A DNA stretch of 64,000 nucleotides, taken from the NCBI GenBank assembly GCA_048595745.1, contig CP184361.1, one strand, 5' to 3'. Within the stretch, counting starts at the first letter, position 1, and each line of letters begins with the position of its first letter. The translations under genes were made by a program, and so were the position numbers. The DNA is from Aquipseudomonas alcaligenes_A (lineage in GTDB: Bacteria; Pseudomonadota; Gammaproteobacteria; Pseudomonadales; Pseudomonadaceae). This document shows, piece by piece, positions 17,210 to 25,990 of this stretch. The notes beneath the pieces are model-generated. The model saw only the letters and a program-made list of their open reading frames with translations, had not been told where the DNA came from and did not search any database.

Positions 17210-17968
17210 ATGACAAGGATCGCGGCCCGGCTCGGCTCGCTCTTGCTGCTCACACTGATGGTCGGGGGGCCTGTGCAAGCGGGAGAGCCCTATGCGCTGA
17301 TCTATAACGGCCCGACAGCGGATGAAGCCAGTACCAGGGCAATCAGCGACGTGGCTCGGCAACTGGAACTGCCGATCCGCTACATCGCCGACCTGGAGGA
17401 TCTGCCCAGCCAGCTGAGCGAGGCCAGGGTACTGATCATTGGCGGTACCAATGATGACGTGGAACCCCTTCTACAGCAGTTCACGCCAGCGCTGCGCGGC
17501 ACGCTGAGCACCTATCTGCGTCAGGGCGGGCGCTACCTGGGTATCTGCGGCGGCGCTTACATCGCCTCCCTGGGGTGGCACGAAGAGGACCGCTTCGTCG
17601 ACGGGTTGGCCCTTGTTCCGGCCGAGTCCGACAGCTACGAGGAGGACTTCGAAGCGAAGATACACCCAGTCACCTGGCTCGGTGAGGTGCGTCAGATGTA
17701 CTACCAGGCAGGCCCGACCTTCACCCTGAAGGCCAGTCCGGAGCGCGTCGTCGGGCTGGCCTACTTTGCCGATCAGCAACCGGCGGCACTGATGAGCAGC
17801 TACGGCAAGGGCAAGGTGGCAGTTTCCGGCCCCCATCCGGAAGCGCCTGACGCCTGGCGAACCGAGGCGCTGCGGGGGGAACAGATGGACGACAACATCG
17901 ACCTGGCGCTGCAGCTGCTGAGGGATCTGCTGGCGGATCAGCCACTGCCGCCTCCGACAGGCTCATAA
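17210..17968 (+). CDS. Secreted BPL_N/glutamine amidotransferase-like protein
   Basis: A 252-residue protein with a signal peptide (ending near VQAGEP) and a class I glutamine amidotransferase-like fold. The nucleophile elbow is LGICGGAYIAS, with a cysteine at about residue 114. The pattern matches the BPL_N domain (N-terminal domain of eukaryotic biotin protein ligase), which occurs alone in bacteria as a secreted protein. The C-terminal segment GKVAVSGPHPEA has a histidine in the position usual for the family. No biotin ligase domain is present. Substrate unknown. It is 136 bp downstream of the acylase on the same strand. Confidence 0.75.
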   Translation: MTRIAARLGSLLLLTLMVGGPVQAGEPYALIYNGPTADEASTRAISDVARQLELPIRYIADLEDLPSQLSEARVLIIGGTNDDVEPLLQQFTPALRGTLSTYLRQGGRYLGICGGAYIASLGWHEEDRFVDGLALVPAESDSYEEDFEAKIHPVTWLGEVRQMYYQAGPTFTLKASPERVVGLAYFADQQPAALMSSYGKGKVAVSGPHPEAPDAWRTEALRGEQMDDNIDLALQLLRDLLADQPLPPPTGS

Positions 17969-18013
17969 CCAGGCCAGCGATCACGCTGATCGCCGGTTTC
18001 AGGCTCCAGTCGG

Positions 18014-18811
18014 CTAGCGGTTACTGACGCATTGATTCAGCTGGGCACGCGCGGCCAGGCCATCGGTCCAATCGATATCTGCCACCGCACGTCCGCCCAT
18101 CTCGACGATGAAATGCTCGACATCCAGCATGGTGTTGAGCGCCGCGTCGATGTTGGGCACGGTCAGGCCGATCGCACCGGCCGGAATATTCGGCACCGAG
18201 AAATTCAACGCGTTGACCGACTGCGGCTGATACTTCGACTGCTTGAGCGTCACCGCGACGGTTTGCGTCTCTGCCGGCCTGGGAATATCCGCGCTCCAGA
18301 AGATCAGCATCCCGCCCTGATAGGCCTTGCCGGGGCCGACAATACTGACTGCGCCGCCTGCCTTGCTCCACATGGCCACGCAATTGTCTCCGGGGGCCGA
18401 ATCCTTCCTGCCCTGAAAGATTTTCCATTCCCCCTGCAGGTAGCGCTGGTACTCCGGGTCCGCCTCCAGCTTCTGCAGTTTGGCTTCGGCTTCCTGCATC
18501 TGCTTCTGGAGTTCGGCGTTTCTGGCCGCCTGCTCGTTGATGGCGATGCTCATGGCGTCGTAACTGGGCGGGGCGGGATCAGCAAAGATATTGCAGCCGT
18601 CGCAGCGGTAGCCGGCATAGCCACCGCCGGTGCTGGCAGCCCCGCCGCCAGTGGCCACACACAGCGGAACAGCGGCGACGCCATGGGTGCCACCGCCAAC
18701 GCCGATCTGCTGTTCACCCGGCCCAGGGCCGCCCGGGCACGGATAGTTCGCCAATGCCGGTTGCGCGGTCAAAACCACAGCGGCAAACACGCAAAATAGA
18801 AGGAATTTCAT
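18014..18811 (-). CDS. Secreted protein of unknown function
   Basis: A 265-residue protein with a clear signal peptide (MKFLLFCVFAAVVLTAQPALA). The mature N-terminus is glycine-rich and has cysteines (YPCPGGPGPGEQQIGVGGG, VPLCV, YRCDGCNIFADP), followed by a short coiled coil at about residues 90-120 (NEQAARNAELQKQMQEAEAKLQKLEAD). A C-terminal domain with two further cysteines ends the protein. The N-terminal cysteine/glycine pattern resembles DUF4189-type secreted proteins of Xanthomonas, but the match is too weak to name. It converges on the BPL_N-like gene with a 45-bp gap. Confidence 0.7.
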   Translation of the reverse strand: MKFLLFCVFAAVVLTAQPALANYPCPGGPGPGEQQIGVGGGTHGVAAVPLCVATGGGAASTGGGYAGYRCDGCNIFADPAPPSYDAMSIAINEQAARNAELQKQMQEAEAKLQKLEADPEYQRYLQGEWKIFQGRKDSAPGDNCVAMWSKAGGAVSIVGPGKAYQGGMLIFWSADIPRPAETQTVAVTLKQSKYQPQSVNALNFSVPNIPAGAIGLTVPNIDAALNTMLDVEHFIVEMGGRAVADIDWTDGLAARAQLNQCVSNR

Positions 18812-18971
18812 CGTATCTCTAAGCTTCCAGTCATTTTGAAGGGCGGTTGCAGATGCCGAGCGCCTGAGCCTCCTGCGTCACTCAAAGCATAATCAAAGGG
18901 CGCAGTTTTATGTGTCGGACAGCCATCAACTTGAATCGCTCCGGCACATCGTCCCTATGTTGCAGCCATGA

Positions 18972-18997
18972 AAAAGGCCGCCCGAAGGCGGCCTTTT
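18972..18997. terminator. Terminator downstream of spuH
   Basis: AAAAGGCCGCC / GGCGGCCTTTT stem of 11 bp with a CGAA loop and T/A tracts on both sides. It lies 18 bp past the spuH stop codon and ends the long minus-strand spu operon. The symmetric tracts would also stop plus-strand transcripts. Confidence 0.85.
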
Positions 18998-19015
18998 CAG
19001 GGTGCAGCAACCGAC

Positions 19016-19894
19016 TCAGGCGGCCTGGGCCGGCTTCCAGTTGGAGCTGGAAGATTCCTGCGCCATGGCTTCCATGGCCTGCTGGATCGCGCGCTTGCGA
19101 CGCTCCTCGGCACGGCGAGTGAAATACCAGGCGAGGAAGGTGAACAGCGATACGGTCAGCAGAATCAGGCTGGCGATCGCGTTGATCTCCGGCTTCACGC
19201 CCAGGCGCACGGCGGAGAACACTTCCATCGGCAACGTGGTCGAGCCCGGACCGGAGACGAAGCTGGCCAGCACCAGGTCGTCGAGCGACAGGGCGAAGGA
19301 CATCATGCCGCCGGCGGCCAGCGATGGCGCGATCATCGGGATGGTGATCAGGAAGAACACCTTCCACGGCTTGGCGCCCAGATCCATGGCCGCTTCCTCG
19401 ATGGACAGGTCGAGCTCGCGCAGACGTGCCGACACCACCACCGCCACATAGGCCGAGCAGAAGGTGGTGTGGGCGATCCAGATGGTCACCAGGCCACGCT
19501 CCTGCGGCCAGCCGATCAGCTGGGCCATGGCCACGAACAGCAGCAGCAGGGACAGACCGGTGATGACTTCCGGCATCACCAGCGGTGCGGTGACCAGGCC
19601 GCCGAACAGGGTACGCCCCTTGAAGCGGGTGACCCGGGTGAGCACGAAGGCAGCCAGGGTACCCAGCGCCACGGCAGCCACGGCGGTGTACAGGGCGATT
19701 TCCAGGGAGCGCCCCACCGAGCCCATCAGCTGGCTGTTGTCGAGCAGGCCGGCGTACCACTTGATCGACCAGCCACCCCACACAGTCACCAGCTTGGAGG
19801 CGTTGAAGGAGTAGATCACCATGATCAGCATGGGCAGGTAGATAAAGGCCAGGCCCACCCAGAGCATGACATTGGAGAAGCTCAGCTTTTTCAT
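19016..19894 (-). CDS. spuH: Polyamine ABC transporter permease SpuH
   Basis: Inner-membrane permease of the PotC type, 292 residues with six predicted helices. The EAA loop that contacts the ATPase is EEAAMDLGAKPWKVFFLITIP at about residues 172-192. With SpuG it forms the channel for polyamine import, powered by SpuF and fed by SpuD (putrescine) and SpuE (spermidine). It is the last gene of the operon; its ATG overlaps the spuG stop by 4 bp. The C-terminal extension (ERRKRAIQQAMEAMA...) is cytoplasmic. Confidence 0.96.
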   Translation of the reverse strand: MKKLSFSNVMLWVGLAFIYLPMLIMVIYSFNASKLVTVWGGWSIKWYAGLLDNSQLMGSVGRSLEIALYTAVAAVALGTLAAFVLTRVTRFKGRTLFGGLVTAPLVMPEVITGLSLLLLFVAMAQLIGWPQERGLVTIWIAHTTFCSAYVAVVVSARLRELDLSIEEAAMDLGAKPWKVFFLITIPMIAPSLAAGGMMSFALSLDDLVLASFVSGPGSTTLPMEVFSAVRLGVKPEINAIASLILLTVSLFTFLAWYFTRRAEERRKRAIQQAMEAMAQESSSSNWKPAQAA

Positions 19895-20799
19895 GCGCGA
19901 CCCTCCATTTCCTTAGCCTGGTTGCGGTTGAACCAGATGATCGGGCCCATCAGGATGATCAGCATGATCACCGCCAGCGCGGACGCCACCGGCCAGTCGC
20001 GGTTGTTGAAGAACTCCTGCCACAGCACCTTGCCGATCATCAGGGTCTCCGGGCCGCCGAGCAGTTCGGGAATTACGAACTCGCCCACCGCCGGGATGAA
20101 TACCAGCATGGAGCCGGCGATGATGCCGTTCTTCGACAGCGGCACGGTGATCTTCCAGAAGTTGTTGAAGTTGCTCGAACCCAGATCGGAGGCAGCCTCC
20201 AGCAGGCTCATGTCGTGCTTCACCAGGTTGGCGTAGAGCGGCAGGATCATGAACGGCAGGTACGAGTAGACGATGCCGATATAGACCGCCAGGTTGGTGT
20301 TGAGGATCTGCAGCGGCTGGTCGATCAGTCCGATGCTCTGCAGGAAGCCGTTGAGCAAGCCGTTGTTGCTGAGGATACCCATCCAGGCGTAGACGCGGAT
20401 CAGGATCGCGGTCCAGGTCGGCATCATGATCAGCAGCAGCAGCACGGTCTGCGCTTCCTTGCTGGCGCGAGCGATGGAGTAGGCCATCGGATAGCCGATC
20501 AGCAGGCACAGCAGGGTGCTGATGAAGGCCATCTTCAGCGAGCCGAGATAGGCCGAGAGGTACAGATCGTCCTCGAGAAGCATGACGTAGTTGCCCAGAT
20601 TGAGCAGGATCGACAGCTGGTTGTCGGCCCAGCTGTAGATTTCCGTGTAGGGCGGAATGGCCACGTCGGCCTCGGCAAAGCTGATCTTCAGAACAATGAA
20701 GAACGGCAGCAGGAAGAACAGGAACAGCCAGAAGAAAGGCACACCGATCACGGCATGCCGCCCGGTGGGCAGGTAGCGCTTCAGTTTGCCGATCTTCAT
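19891..20799 (-). CDS. spuG: Polyamine ABC transporter permease SpuG
   Basis: Inner-membrane permease of the PotB type, 302 residues with six predicted helices. The EAA loop LLEAASDLGSSNFNNFWKIT lies near residue 210. The start is the ATG complementary to 20797-20799; it overlaps the spuF stop by 4 bp (ATGA), and its own stop overlaps the spuH start the same way. The three transport genes are therefore translationally coupled. Confidence 0.96.
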   Translation of the reverse strand: MKIGKLKRYLPTGRHAVIGVPFFWLFLFFLLPFFIVLKISFAEADVAIPPYTEIYSWADNQLSILLNLGNYVMLLEDDLYLSAYLGSLKMAFISTLLCLLIGYPMAYSIARASKEAQTVLLLLIMMPTWTAILIRVYAWMGILSNNGLLNGFLQSIGLIDQPLQILNTNLAVYIGIVYSYLPFMILPLYANLVKHDMSLLEAASDLGSSNFNNFWKITVPLSKNGIIAGSMLVFIPAVGEFVIPELLGGPETLMIGKVLWQEFFNNRDWPVASALAVIMLIILMGPIIWFNRNQAKEMEGRA

Positions 20800-21950
20800 G
20801 ATTGCAGTACCACGCCGCTGTCGTCTTCCCAGTACACCACCACCGCATCGTCCCAGGTCGGACGCTTGCCGCGGCGCTCGGCGTTGGCGATGAAGCACTG
20901 CACGATCTGCCCGGAGCTGAGCTTCACGTAGTACACCGAGTGGCCGCCGAGGTAAGCGATGTCATGCACGGTGCCATTGCACCAGTTGTAGTTCGGGTGC
21001 TCGTGATCGGCCGGCAGCTGTGTGGCCATCAGCAGCTTCTCCGGACGCAGGGCGTAGCTGACCGACTTGTTCTCCGCACGGGTACTGACGCCGTGGCCGA
21101 TGTAGATCGGTTTGTCCAGCTGCGGGCAGCTGATGATGGCGTGGTCGGCCTCGTCGGTGGTGATCTGCCCGTCGAACAGGTTGACACTGCCGATGAACTC
21201 GCACACCAGGCGGCTGGCCGGGGTCTCGTAGATATCGATCGGGCTGCCGGTCTGGGCGATCCAGCCGAGGTGCATGATGGCGATACGCTGGGCCATGGTC
21301 ATGGCCTCTTCCTGGTCGTGGGTCACCATCACGCAGGTCACACCGACGCGTTCGATGATCTCGACAAGCTCAAGCTGCATCTGCGAACGCAGCTTCTTGT
21401 CCAGAGCACCCATGGGCTCGTCGAGCAGCAGCAGTTTCGGACGCTTGGCCAGGGAACGGGCCAGGGCCACGCGCTGGCGCTGGCCACCGGAGAGCTGGTG
21501 CGGCTTGCGCTTGGCGTACTGGGTCATGTGCACCAGCTTGAGCATTTCGGCCACGCGCTCATCGATCTCGGCCTGCGGCAGCTTGTCCTGCTTGAGGCCG
21601 AAGGCGATGTTCTGCGCCACGGTCATGTGCGGGAACAGCGCGTAGGACTGGAACATCATGTTGATCGGCCGCTCGTAGGGCGGCATGTCGGTGATGTCCA
21701 CGCCGTCGAGCAGGATGCGCCCGGAGGTGGGGCGCTCGAAGCCGGCGAGCATGCGCAGCAGGGTCGACTTGCCCGAGCCGGAGCCACCGAGCAGGGCGAA
21801 GATCTCGCCCTTGTTGATGGTCAGCGAGACGTCATCGACCGCTACGGTCTCGTCGAACTTCTTGGTCACGCGGTCGATCTTGACCAGCACCTCTTTGGGT
21901 TGCTGGTTGCCCTCAAGGGCTTTCTTGTAGGCGCTGGAGGCAACGGCCAT
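20796..21950 (-). CDS. spuF: Polyamine ABC transporter ATP-binding protein SpuF
   Basis: PotA-type ATPase, 384 residues. Walker A GGSGSGKST (near residue 53), signature LSGGQRQRVALARS, Walker B LLLLDEP, H-loop VMVTHDQEEAM, followed by a C-terminal TOBE domain (about 290-375). The start is the ATG complementary to 21948-21950, giving the N-terminus MAVASSAYKKALEGN. It lies 56 bp after spuE; that gap contains a 9-bp-stem hairpin. Confidence 0.96.
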   Translation of the reverse strand: MAVASSAYKKALEGNQQPKEVLVKIDRVTKKFDETVAVDDVSLTINKGEIFALLGGSGSGKSTLLRMLAGFERPTSGRILLDGVDITDMPPYERPINMMFQSYALFPHMTVAQNIAFGLKQDKLPQAEIDERVAEMLKLVHMTQYAKRKPHQLSGGQRQRVALARSLAKRPKLLLLDEPMGALDKKLRSQMQLELVEIIERVGVTCVMVTHDQEEAMTMAQRIAIMHLGWIAQTGSPIDIYETPASRLVCEFIGSVNLFDGQITTDEADHAIISCPQLDKPIYIGHGVSTRAENKSVSYALRPEKLLMATQLPADHEHPNYNWCNGTVHDIAYLGGHSVYYVKLSSGQIVQCFIANAERRGKRPTWDDAVVVYWEDDSGVVLQS

Positions 21951-21977
21951 TTCCAAAACTCCCGGAAAGATAAATCG

Positions 21978-22000
21978 TGCCCGGCCGGCAAGGCCGGGCA
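21978..22000 (-). promoter_or_regulatory. Intercistronic hairpin between spuE and spuF
   Basis: TGCCCGGCC / GGCCGGGCA, nine G+C-rich base pairs around a 5-nt loop, 6 bp past the spuE stop. It lacks a U-tract on the minus strand, so it is a likely partial attenuator or RNA-stabilising structure rather than a full terminator. Confidence 0.55.
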
Positions 22001-22006
22001 GTGAAC

Positions 22007-23101
22007 TCATTTACCCGACTTGACCTTGGTCCAGCTGCGGGTCATCAGGCGCTGAATCTTCGGCGGCAACTCGGTCGAAACGTACAGTTTGTCCAATACG
22101 GCCTGGGATGGATAGACCGAAGGATCATTGCGCACTTCCTGGTCCATCAGCTCGCCCGCCTTGAGGTTGGGGTTGGCATAGCCGACGTAGTCGCTGACCT
22201 TGGCGATGACTGCCGGGTCGAGCAGGTAATTGATGAAGGCGTGAGCCTCCTTGATGTTCTTCGAGTCAGCCGGGATGGCCAGCATGTCGAACCACAGGTT
22301 GGCGCCTTCCTTGGGAATGCTGTAGGCGATCTGGATGCCTTTGCCAGCCTCCTCGGCACGTGCGGCGGCCTGGAACACGTCACCGGAGTAGCCGAAGGCC
22401 ACGCAGATGTCGCCGTTGGCCAGGTCCGAGACGTACTTCGAGCTGTGGAAGTAGGTCACGTGGGGACGCACCGCCAGCAGCTTCTCCTCGGCCTTCTTAT
22501 AGTCGTCCGGGTTGGTGCTGCGCGGGTCGAGGCCCAGGTAGTTGAGCACGGCGGGGAACATCTCGTCCGGCGAGTCCATGAAGGCAACACCGCAGCTGGC
22601 GAGCTTCTGCAGGTTCTCCGGCTCGAACAGCACGGCCCAGGAGTCGATGCTGTCGACGCCCAGCGCGGCCTTGACCTTCTCGACGTTGTAGCCGATGCCG
22701 TTGGTGCCCCACAGGTAGGGGACGGAATACTCGTTGCCCGGGTCGTTCACGTCGAGCTGCTTGAGCAGCGCCGGGTCGATGTTCTGCCAGTTGGGCAGCA
22801 GGGACTTGTCCAGCTTCTGGAAGGCGCCGGCCTTGATCTGCTTGCCGAGGAAATGGTTGGAGGGGACCACTACGTCATAGCCGGTATGACCGGCGAGCAG
22901 CTTGCCTTCCAGGGTTTCGTTGGAATCGAACACATCGTAGACCGGCTTGATGCCGGTGGCCTTCTGGAAATCGTCCAGGGTGGTCTCGCCGATGTAGTCG
23001 GTCCAGTTGTAGATATGCACACTGGGCGCAGCCTGAGCGACACTGGTCAGCCCCAGAGCCACAGCAGCCGCAGTCAGGGTTTTGCGGAAGGAAATTCGCA
23101 C
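22007..23101 (-). CDS. spuE: Spermidine-preferring periplasmic binding protein SpuE
   Basis: PotF/PotD-type periplasmic receptor, 364 residues, with a signal peptide ending near SVAQAAPS. The mature start HIYNWTDYIGETTLDDFQK and the VFDSNETLEGKLL segment are characteristic. It is strongly similar to SpuD encoded upstream. In P. aeruginosa SpuE binds spermidine and SpuD putrescine; I assign the names by gene order. The start is GTG (complement of 23099-23101) with AGAGGA upstream; an upstream ATG in frame lacks a ribosome site and would spoil the signal peptide. Confidence 0.94.
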   Translation of the reverse strand: MRISFRKTLTAAAVALGLTSVAQAAPSVHIYNWTDYIGETTLDDFQKATGIKPVYDVFDSNETLEGKLLAGHTGYDVVVPSNHFLGKQIKAGAFQKLDKSLLPNWQNIDPALLKQLDVNDPGNEYSVPYLWGTNGIGYNVEKVKAALGVDSIDSWAVLFEPENLQKLASCGVAFMDSPDEMFPAVLNYLGLDPRSTNPDDYKKAEEKLLAVRPHVTYFHSSKYVSDLANGDICVAFGYSGDVFQAAARAEEAGKGIQIAYSIPKEGANLWFDMLAIPADSKNIKEAHAFINYLLDPAVIAKVSDYVGYANPNLKAGELMDQEVRNDPSVYPSQAVLDKLYVSTELPPKIQRLMTRSWTKVKSGK

Positions 23102-23274
23102 ACGTCGGTCCTCTTTCTTGTTGATCTTGCAGGCCGCGCGGCGACCCGGACTGTTGGAAACTCGTTCTGTCCTATCCCTGACGTCCATGCCCGTCGCCCA
23201 GCCGCCCGCGCACGGAGCTGTGTGGGGCTCGTGTGTAACGGTAGTCGAAGTGGGTCATGGAACCTCCTGCGGGG

Positions 23275-23298
23275 CTCCGGCGGGAGCACCCGCCGGAG
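23275..23298 (-). promoter_or_regulatory. Intercistronic hairpin between spuD and spuE
   Basis: CTCCGGCGGG / CCCGCCGGAG, a perfect 10-bp stem with a 4-nt loop, 14 bp past the spuD stop in a 211-bp gap. No U-tract follows on the minus strand. Confidence 0.6.
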
Positions 23299-23312
23299 GG
23301 TGTCGCTTGCTG

Positions 23313-24413
23313 TTACTTGCCGGACTTGATGGTGGTCCAGCTGCGAGTCATGTTGCGCTGCACTTTCGCCGGCAGATCCGGGAAGGCATAGAGCTTGGCC
23401 ATGGTCTCCTGGCTCGGGTAGATGCCCGGGTCGTTGCGGATGGCCTCGTCGATCAGCGGCGTGGCAGCCGAGTTACCACTCGGGAACTGCACGTAGTTGA
23501 CGATTTCCGCCATGACTTCCGGCTTCATCAGGAAGTTCATGAAGGCGTAGGCGGCTTCCGGGTTGGCGGCGTCCTTCGGCATGGCGATCATGTCGAAGAA
23601 GGTGCCGGCGCCTTCCTTGGGAATGTTGTAGGCAACGGTCACGCCGCCCTTGGCTTCTTCGGCGCGGGACTTGGCCTGATAGATGTCACCCGAGTAGCCG
23701 ACAGCGACGCAGAGGTTGCCGTTGGCCAGGTCGGAGATGTACTTGGAGCTGTGGAAGTAGGTCACCGACGGACGAATCTTGAGGAACAGCTCCTCGGCGG
23801 CCTTGAGTTCCTTGGCGTCCTGGCTGACCGGGCTGTGGCCCAGGTACTGCAGGGCGATCGGCAGAATCTCGGTCGGCGAGTCGAGGAAGGATACGCCGCA
23901 GGACTTCAGCTTCTCGATGTTTTCCGGCTTGAACAGCAGGTCCCAGGAATCCACCGGGGCGTTCTCGCCCAGCACGGCCTTGACCTTCTCCGGGTTGTAG
24001 CCGATGCCGATGGAGCCCCACAGGTAGGGGAACGAGTACTGGTTACCCGGGTCGGAGACCTCGACGGTCTTCATCAGGTTGGCATCGAGGTTCTTCCAGT
24101 TCGGCAGCTTGGACTTGTCCAGCGGCTGGTAGACACCGGCCTTGATCTGCTTGGCCAGGAAGTTGTTGGACGGTACGACGATGTCGTAGCCGGACTTGCC
24201 AGCCAGGAGCTTGGCTTCCAGGGTCTCGTTGGAGTCGAAGACGTCGTAGACGACCTTGATGCCGGTTTCCTTGGTGAACTTCTCGACGGTATCCGGGGCG
24301 ATGTAGTCCGACCAGTTGTAGACGTGCAATACCTTGTCTTCAGCCTGCGCCATGCCGGCCACGGTGCCCGCCAGGGTCATGGCGAGCAGTGTTTTACCGA
24401 AGGTCTTGATCAT
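23313..24413 (-). CDS. spuD: Putrescine-preferring periplasmic binding protein SpuD
   Basis: PotF-type periplasmic receptor, 366 residues; signal peptide MIKTFGKTLLAMTLAGTVAG with cleavage near AQAED. The mature part starts HVYNWSDYIAPDTVEKFTKE; its ligand-pocket tryptophans and aspartates follow the PotF pattern. The ATG complementary to 24411-24413 has GGAG 9 bp upstream; an in-frame ATG slightly further out is possible. It lies 119 bp after spuC, a gap that holds a hairpin (24451-24470). Confidence 0.95.
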   Translation of the reverse strand: MIKTFGKTLLAMTLAGTVAGMAQAEDKVLHVYNWSDYIAPDTVEKFTKETGIKVVYDVFDSNETLEAKLLAGKSGYDIVVPSNNFLAKQIKAGVYQPLDKSKLPNWKNLDANLMKTVEVSDPGNQYSFPYLWGSIGIGYNPEKVKAVLGENAPVDSWDLLFKPENIEKLKSCGVSFLDSPTEILPIALQYLGHSPVSQDAKELKAAEELFLKIRPSVTYFHSSKYISDLANGNLCVAVGYSGDIYQAKSRAEEAKGGVTVAYNIPKEGAGTFFDMIAMPKDAANPEAAYAFMNFLMKPEVMAEIVNYVQFPSGNSAATPLIDEAIRNDPGIYPSQETMAKLYAFPDLPAKVQRNMTRSWTTIKSGK

Positions 24414-24450
24414 GCGGGTTAGCTCCATTGTCATTTGAAGTATCCGGGGC

Positions 24451-24470
24451 TGCGTCGCCTCAGCGACGCA
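24451..24470 (-). promoter_or_regulatory. Intercistronic hairpin between spuC and spuD
   Basis: TGCGTCGC / GCGACGCA, a perfect 8-bp stem with CTCA loop, in the gap between spuC and spuD. No U-tract is seen. Confidence 0.5.
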
Positions 24471-24532
24471 CCCTCCGGTGAGCCTGGCCAACGCTCGTGC
24501 AGTCTGGCAAGGTCGAGCCCGGGGCTCAAGCC

Positions 24533-25906
24533 TTAAACCAGCACTGCGCGAGCGGTCAGATCGAGGCACTTGCGCGCCTTTTCCACCAGTTCGTCGATTT
24601 CGTCTTTGCTGATCACCAGGGGCGGGGCAATGATCATGGTGTCGCCCACGGCGCGCATGATCAGGCCGTTCTCGAAGCAGTGGCCGCGGCAGATCATGCC
24701 CACGCCCATCTCGCTCGGGAAACGCTCGCGGGTCTGCTTGTTCTTCGCCAGTTCGATGGCGCCGAGCATGCCCACACCGCGGACCTCACCCACCAGCGGA
24801 TGATCCGCCAGCTCACGCAAACGCTTCTGCAAGTATGGTGCCGTTTCTTCACGAACCTTCTCGAGGATCTTTTCTTCCTTGAGAATGCGCAGGTTGGCCA
24901 GGCCGACGGCAGCCGCCACCGGGTGCCCGGAGTAGGTGAAGCCGTGGTTGAAATCACCACCGGCGTTGATCACCTGAAACACCTTGTCACTGACGATCAG
25001 GCCGCCCATCGGCACATAGCCCGAGGTCAGCCCCTTGGCGATGGTCATCAGGTCCGGCTTGTTACCGTAGAAATCGCTACCGAACCACTCGCCGGTGCGG
25101 CCGAACCCGCAGATCACTTCGTCGGCTACGAACAGGATGTCGTATTTGCCGAGGATCTCGCGGATGCGCGGCCAGTAGGTTTCCGGCGGGATGATCACGC
25201 CGCCGGCACCCTGGATCGGCTCGGCGATGAAGGCGGCGACGTTGTCCTCGCCCACTTCGAGGATCTTCTTCTCCAGCTGGTCGGCAGCCCACGCGCCGAA
25301 TTCCTCGGGGCTCATGTCACCGCCCTCGCCGAACCAGTACGGCTGCGGGATGTGCACAATGCCTGGGATCGGCAGGTCGCCCTGCTCGTGCATGTACTTC
25401 ATGCCGCCCAGGCTGGCGCCGGCCACGGTGGAACCGTGATAGCCGTTGTGCCGGCTGATGATCACCTTCTTGTTCGGCTGGCCCTTGCACGCCCAGTAGT
25501 GGCGGACCATGCGCAGCATGGTGTCATTGCCTTCCGAGCCGGAGCCGGTGAAGAACACATGGTTCATGCCTTGCGGCGCCACTTCGGCGATCGCCTTAGC
25601 CAGTTCCAGCGCCGGCGGGTGGGCGGTCTGGAAGAAGGTGTTGTAGAACGGCAGTTCGCGCATCTGCGCCGCGGCAGCCTCGACCAGCTCTTCACGGCCG
25701 TAACCGACGGCCACGCACCAGAGGCCGGCCATGCCGTCGAGGATCTTGTTGCCTTCGCTGTCCCACAGGTGGACGCCGTCGGCCTTGGTGATGATGCGCG
25801 GGCCCTTTTCGTGCAGCTGCTGGTAGTCGCTGAACGGCGCGAGGTGGTGCTCACGGCTCATGGCCTGCCACTCGCGGGTTTTCGGGTTGGTCACTGCATT
25901 GGTCAT
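24533..25906 (-). CDS. spuC: Putrescine-pyruvate aminotransferase SpuC
   Basis: Class III PLP aminotransferase, 457 residues. Transfers an amino group from putrescine (and related polyamines) to pyruvate, giving 4-aminobutanal and alanine. The PLP lysine is K291 in MTIAKGLTSGY; the aspartate motif is FVADEVICGFGRTG and the phosphate-binding segment GSGSEGNDTM. Full family length. It is the third gene of the spu operon, 84 bp after spuB, and offers a route parallel to the gamma-glutamyl pathway. Confidence 0.96.
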   Translation of the reverse strand: MTNAVTNPKTREWQAMSREHHLAPFSDYQQLHEKGPRIITKADGVHLWDSEGNKILDGMAGLWCVAVGYGREELVEAAAAQMRELPFYNTFFQTAHPPALELAKAIAEVAPQGMNHVFFTGSGSEGNDTMLRMVRHYWACKGQPNKKVIISRHNGYHGSTVAGASLGGMKYMHEQGDLPIPGIVHIPQPYWFGEGGDMSPEEFGAWAADQLEKKILEVGEDNVAAFIAEPIQGAGGVIIPPETYWPRIREILGKYDILFVADEVICGFGRTGEWFGSDFYGNKPDLMTIAKGLTSGYVPMGGLIVSDKVFQVINAGGDFNHGFTYSGHPVAAAVGLANLRILKEEKILEKVREETAPYLQKRLRELADHPLVGEVRGVGMLGAIELAKNKQTRERFPSEMGVGMICRGHCFENGLIMRAVGDTMIIAPPLVISKDEIDELVEKARKCLDLTARAVLV

Positions 25907-25962
25907 AACAACACCTTTCTATACGCGAGCCGCCGGCGGCGACCCGATGAAATCCGTGGCAA

Positions 25963-25984
25963 CGGGCGCGGCATGCCGCGCCCG
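25963..25984 (-). promoter_or_regulatory. Perfect 22-bp palindrome between spuB and spuC
   Basis: Perfect palindrome centred at 25973/25974, half-site CGGGCGCGGCA, in the 84-bp gap between spuB and spuC. As RNA it makes an 8-9-bp G+C-rich hairpin; as DNA it could be an operator. Confidence 0.55.
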
Positions 25985-25990
25985 CCCCAA

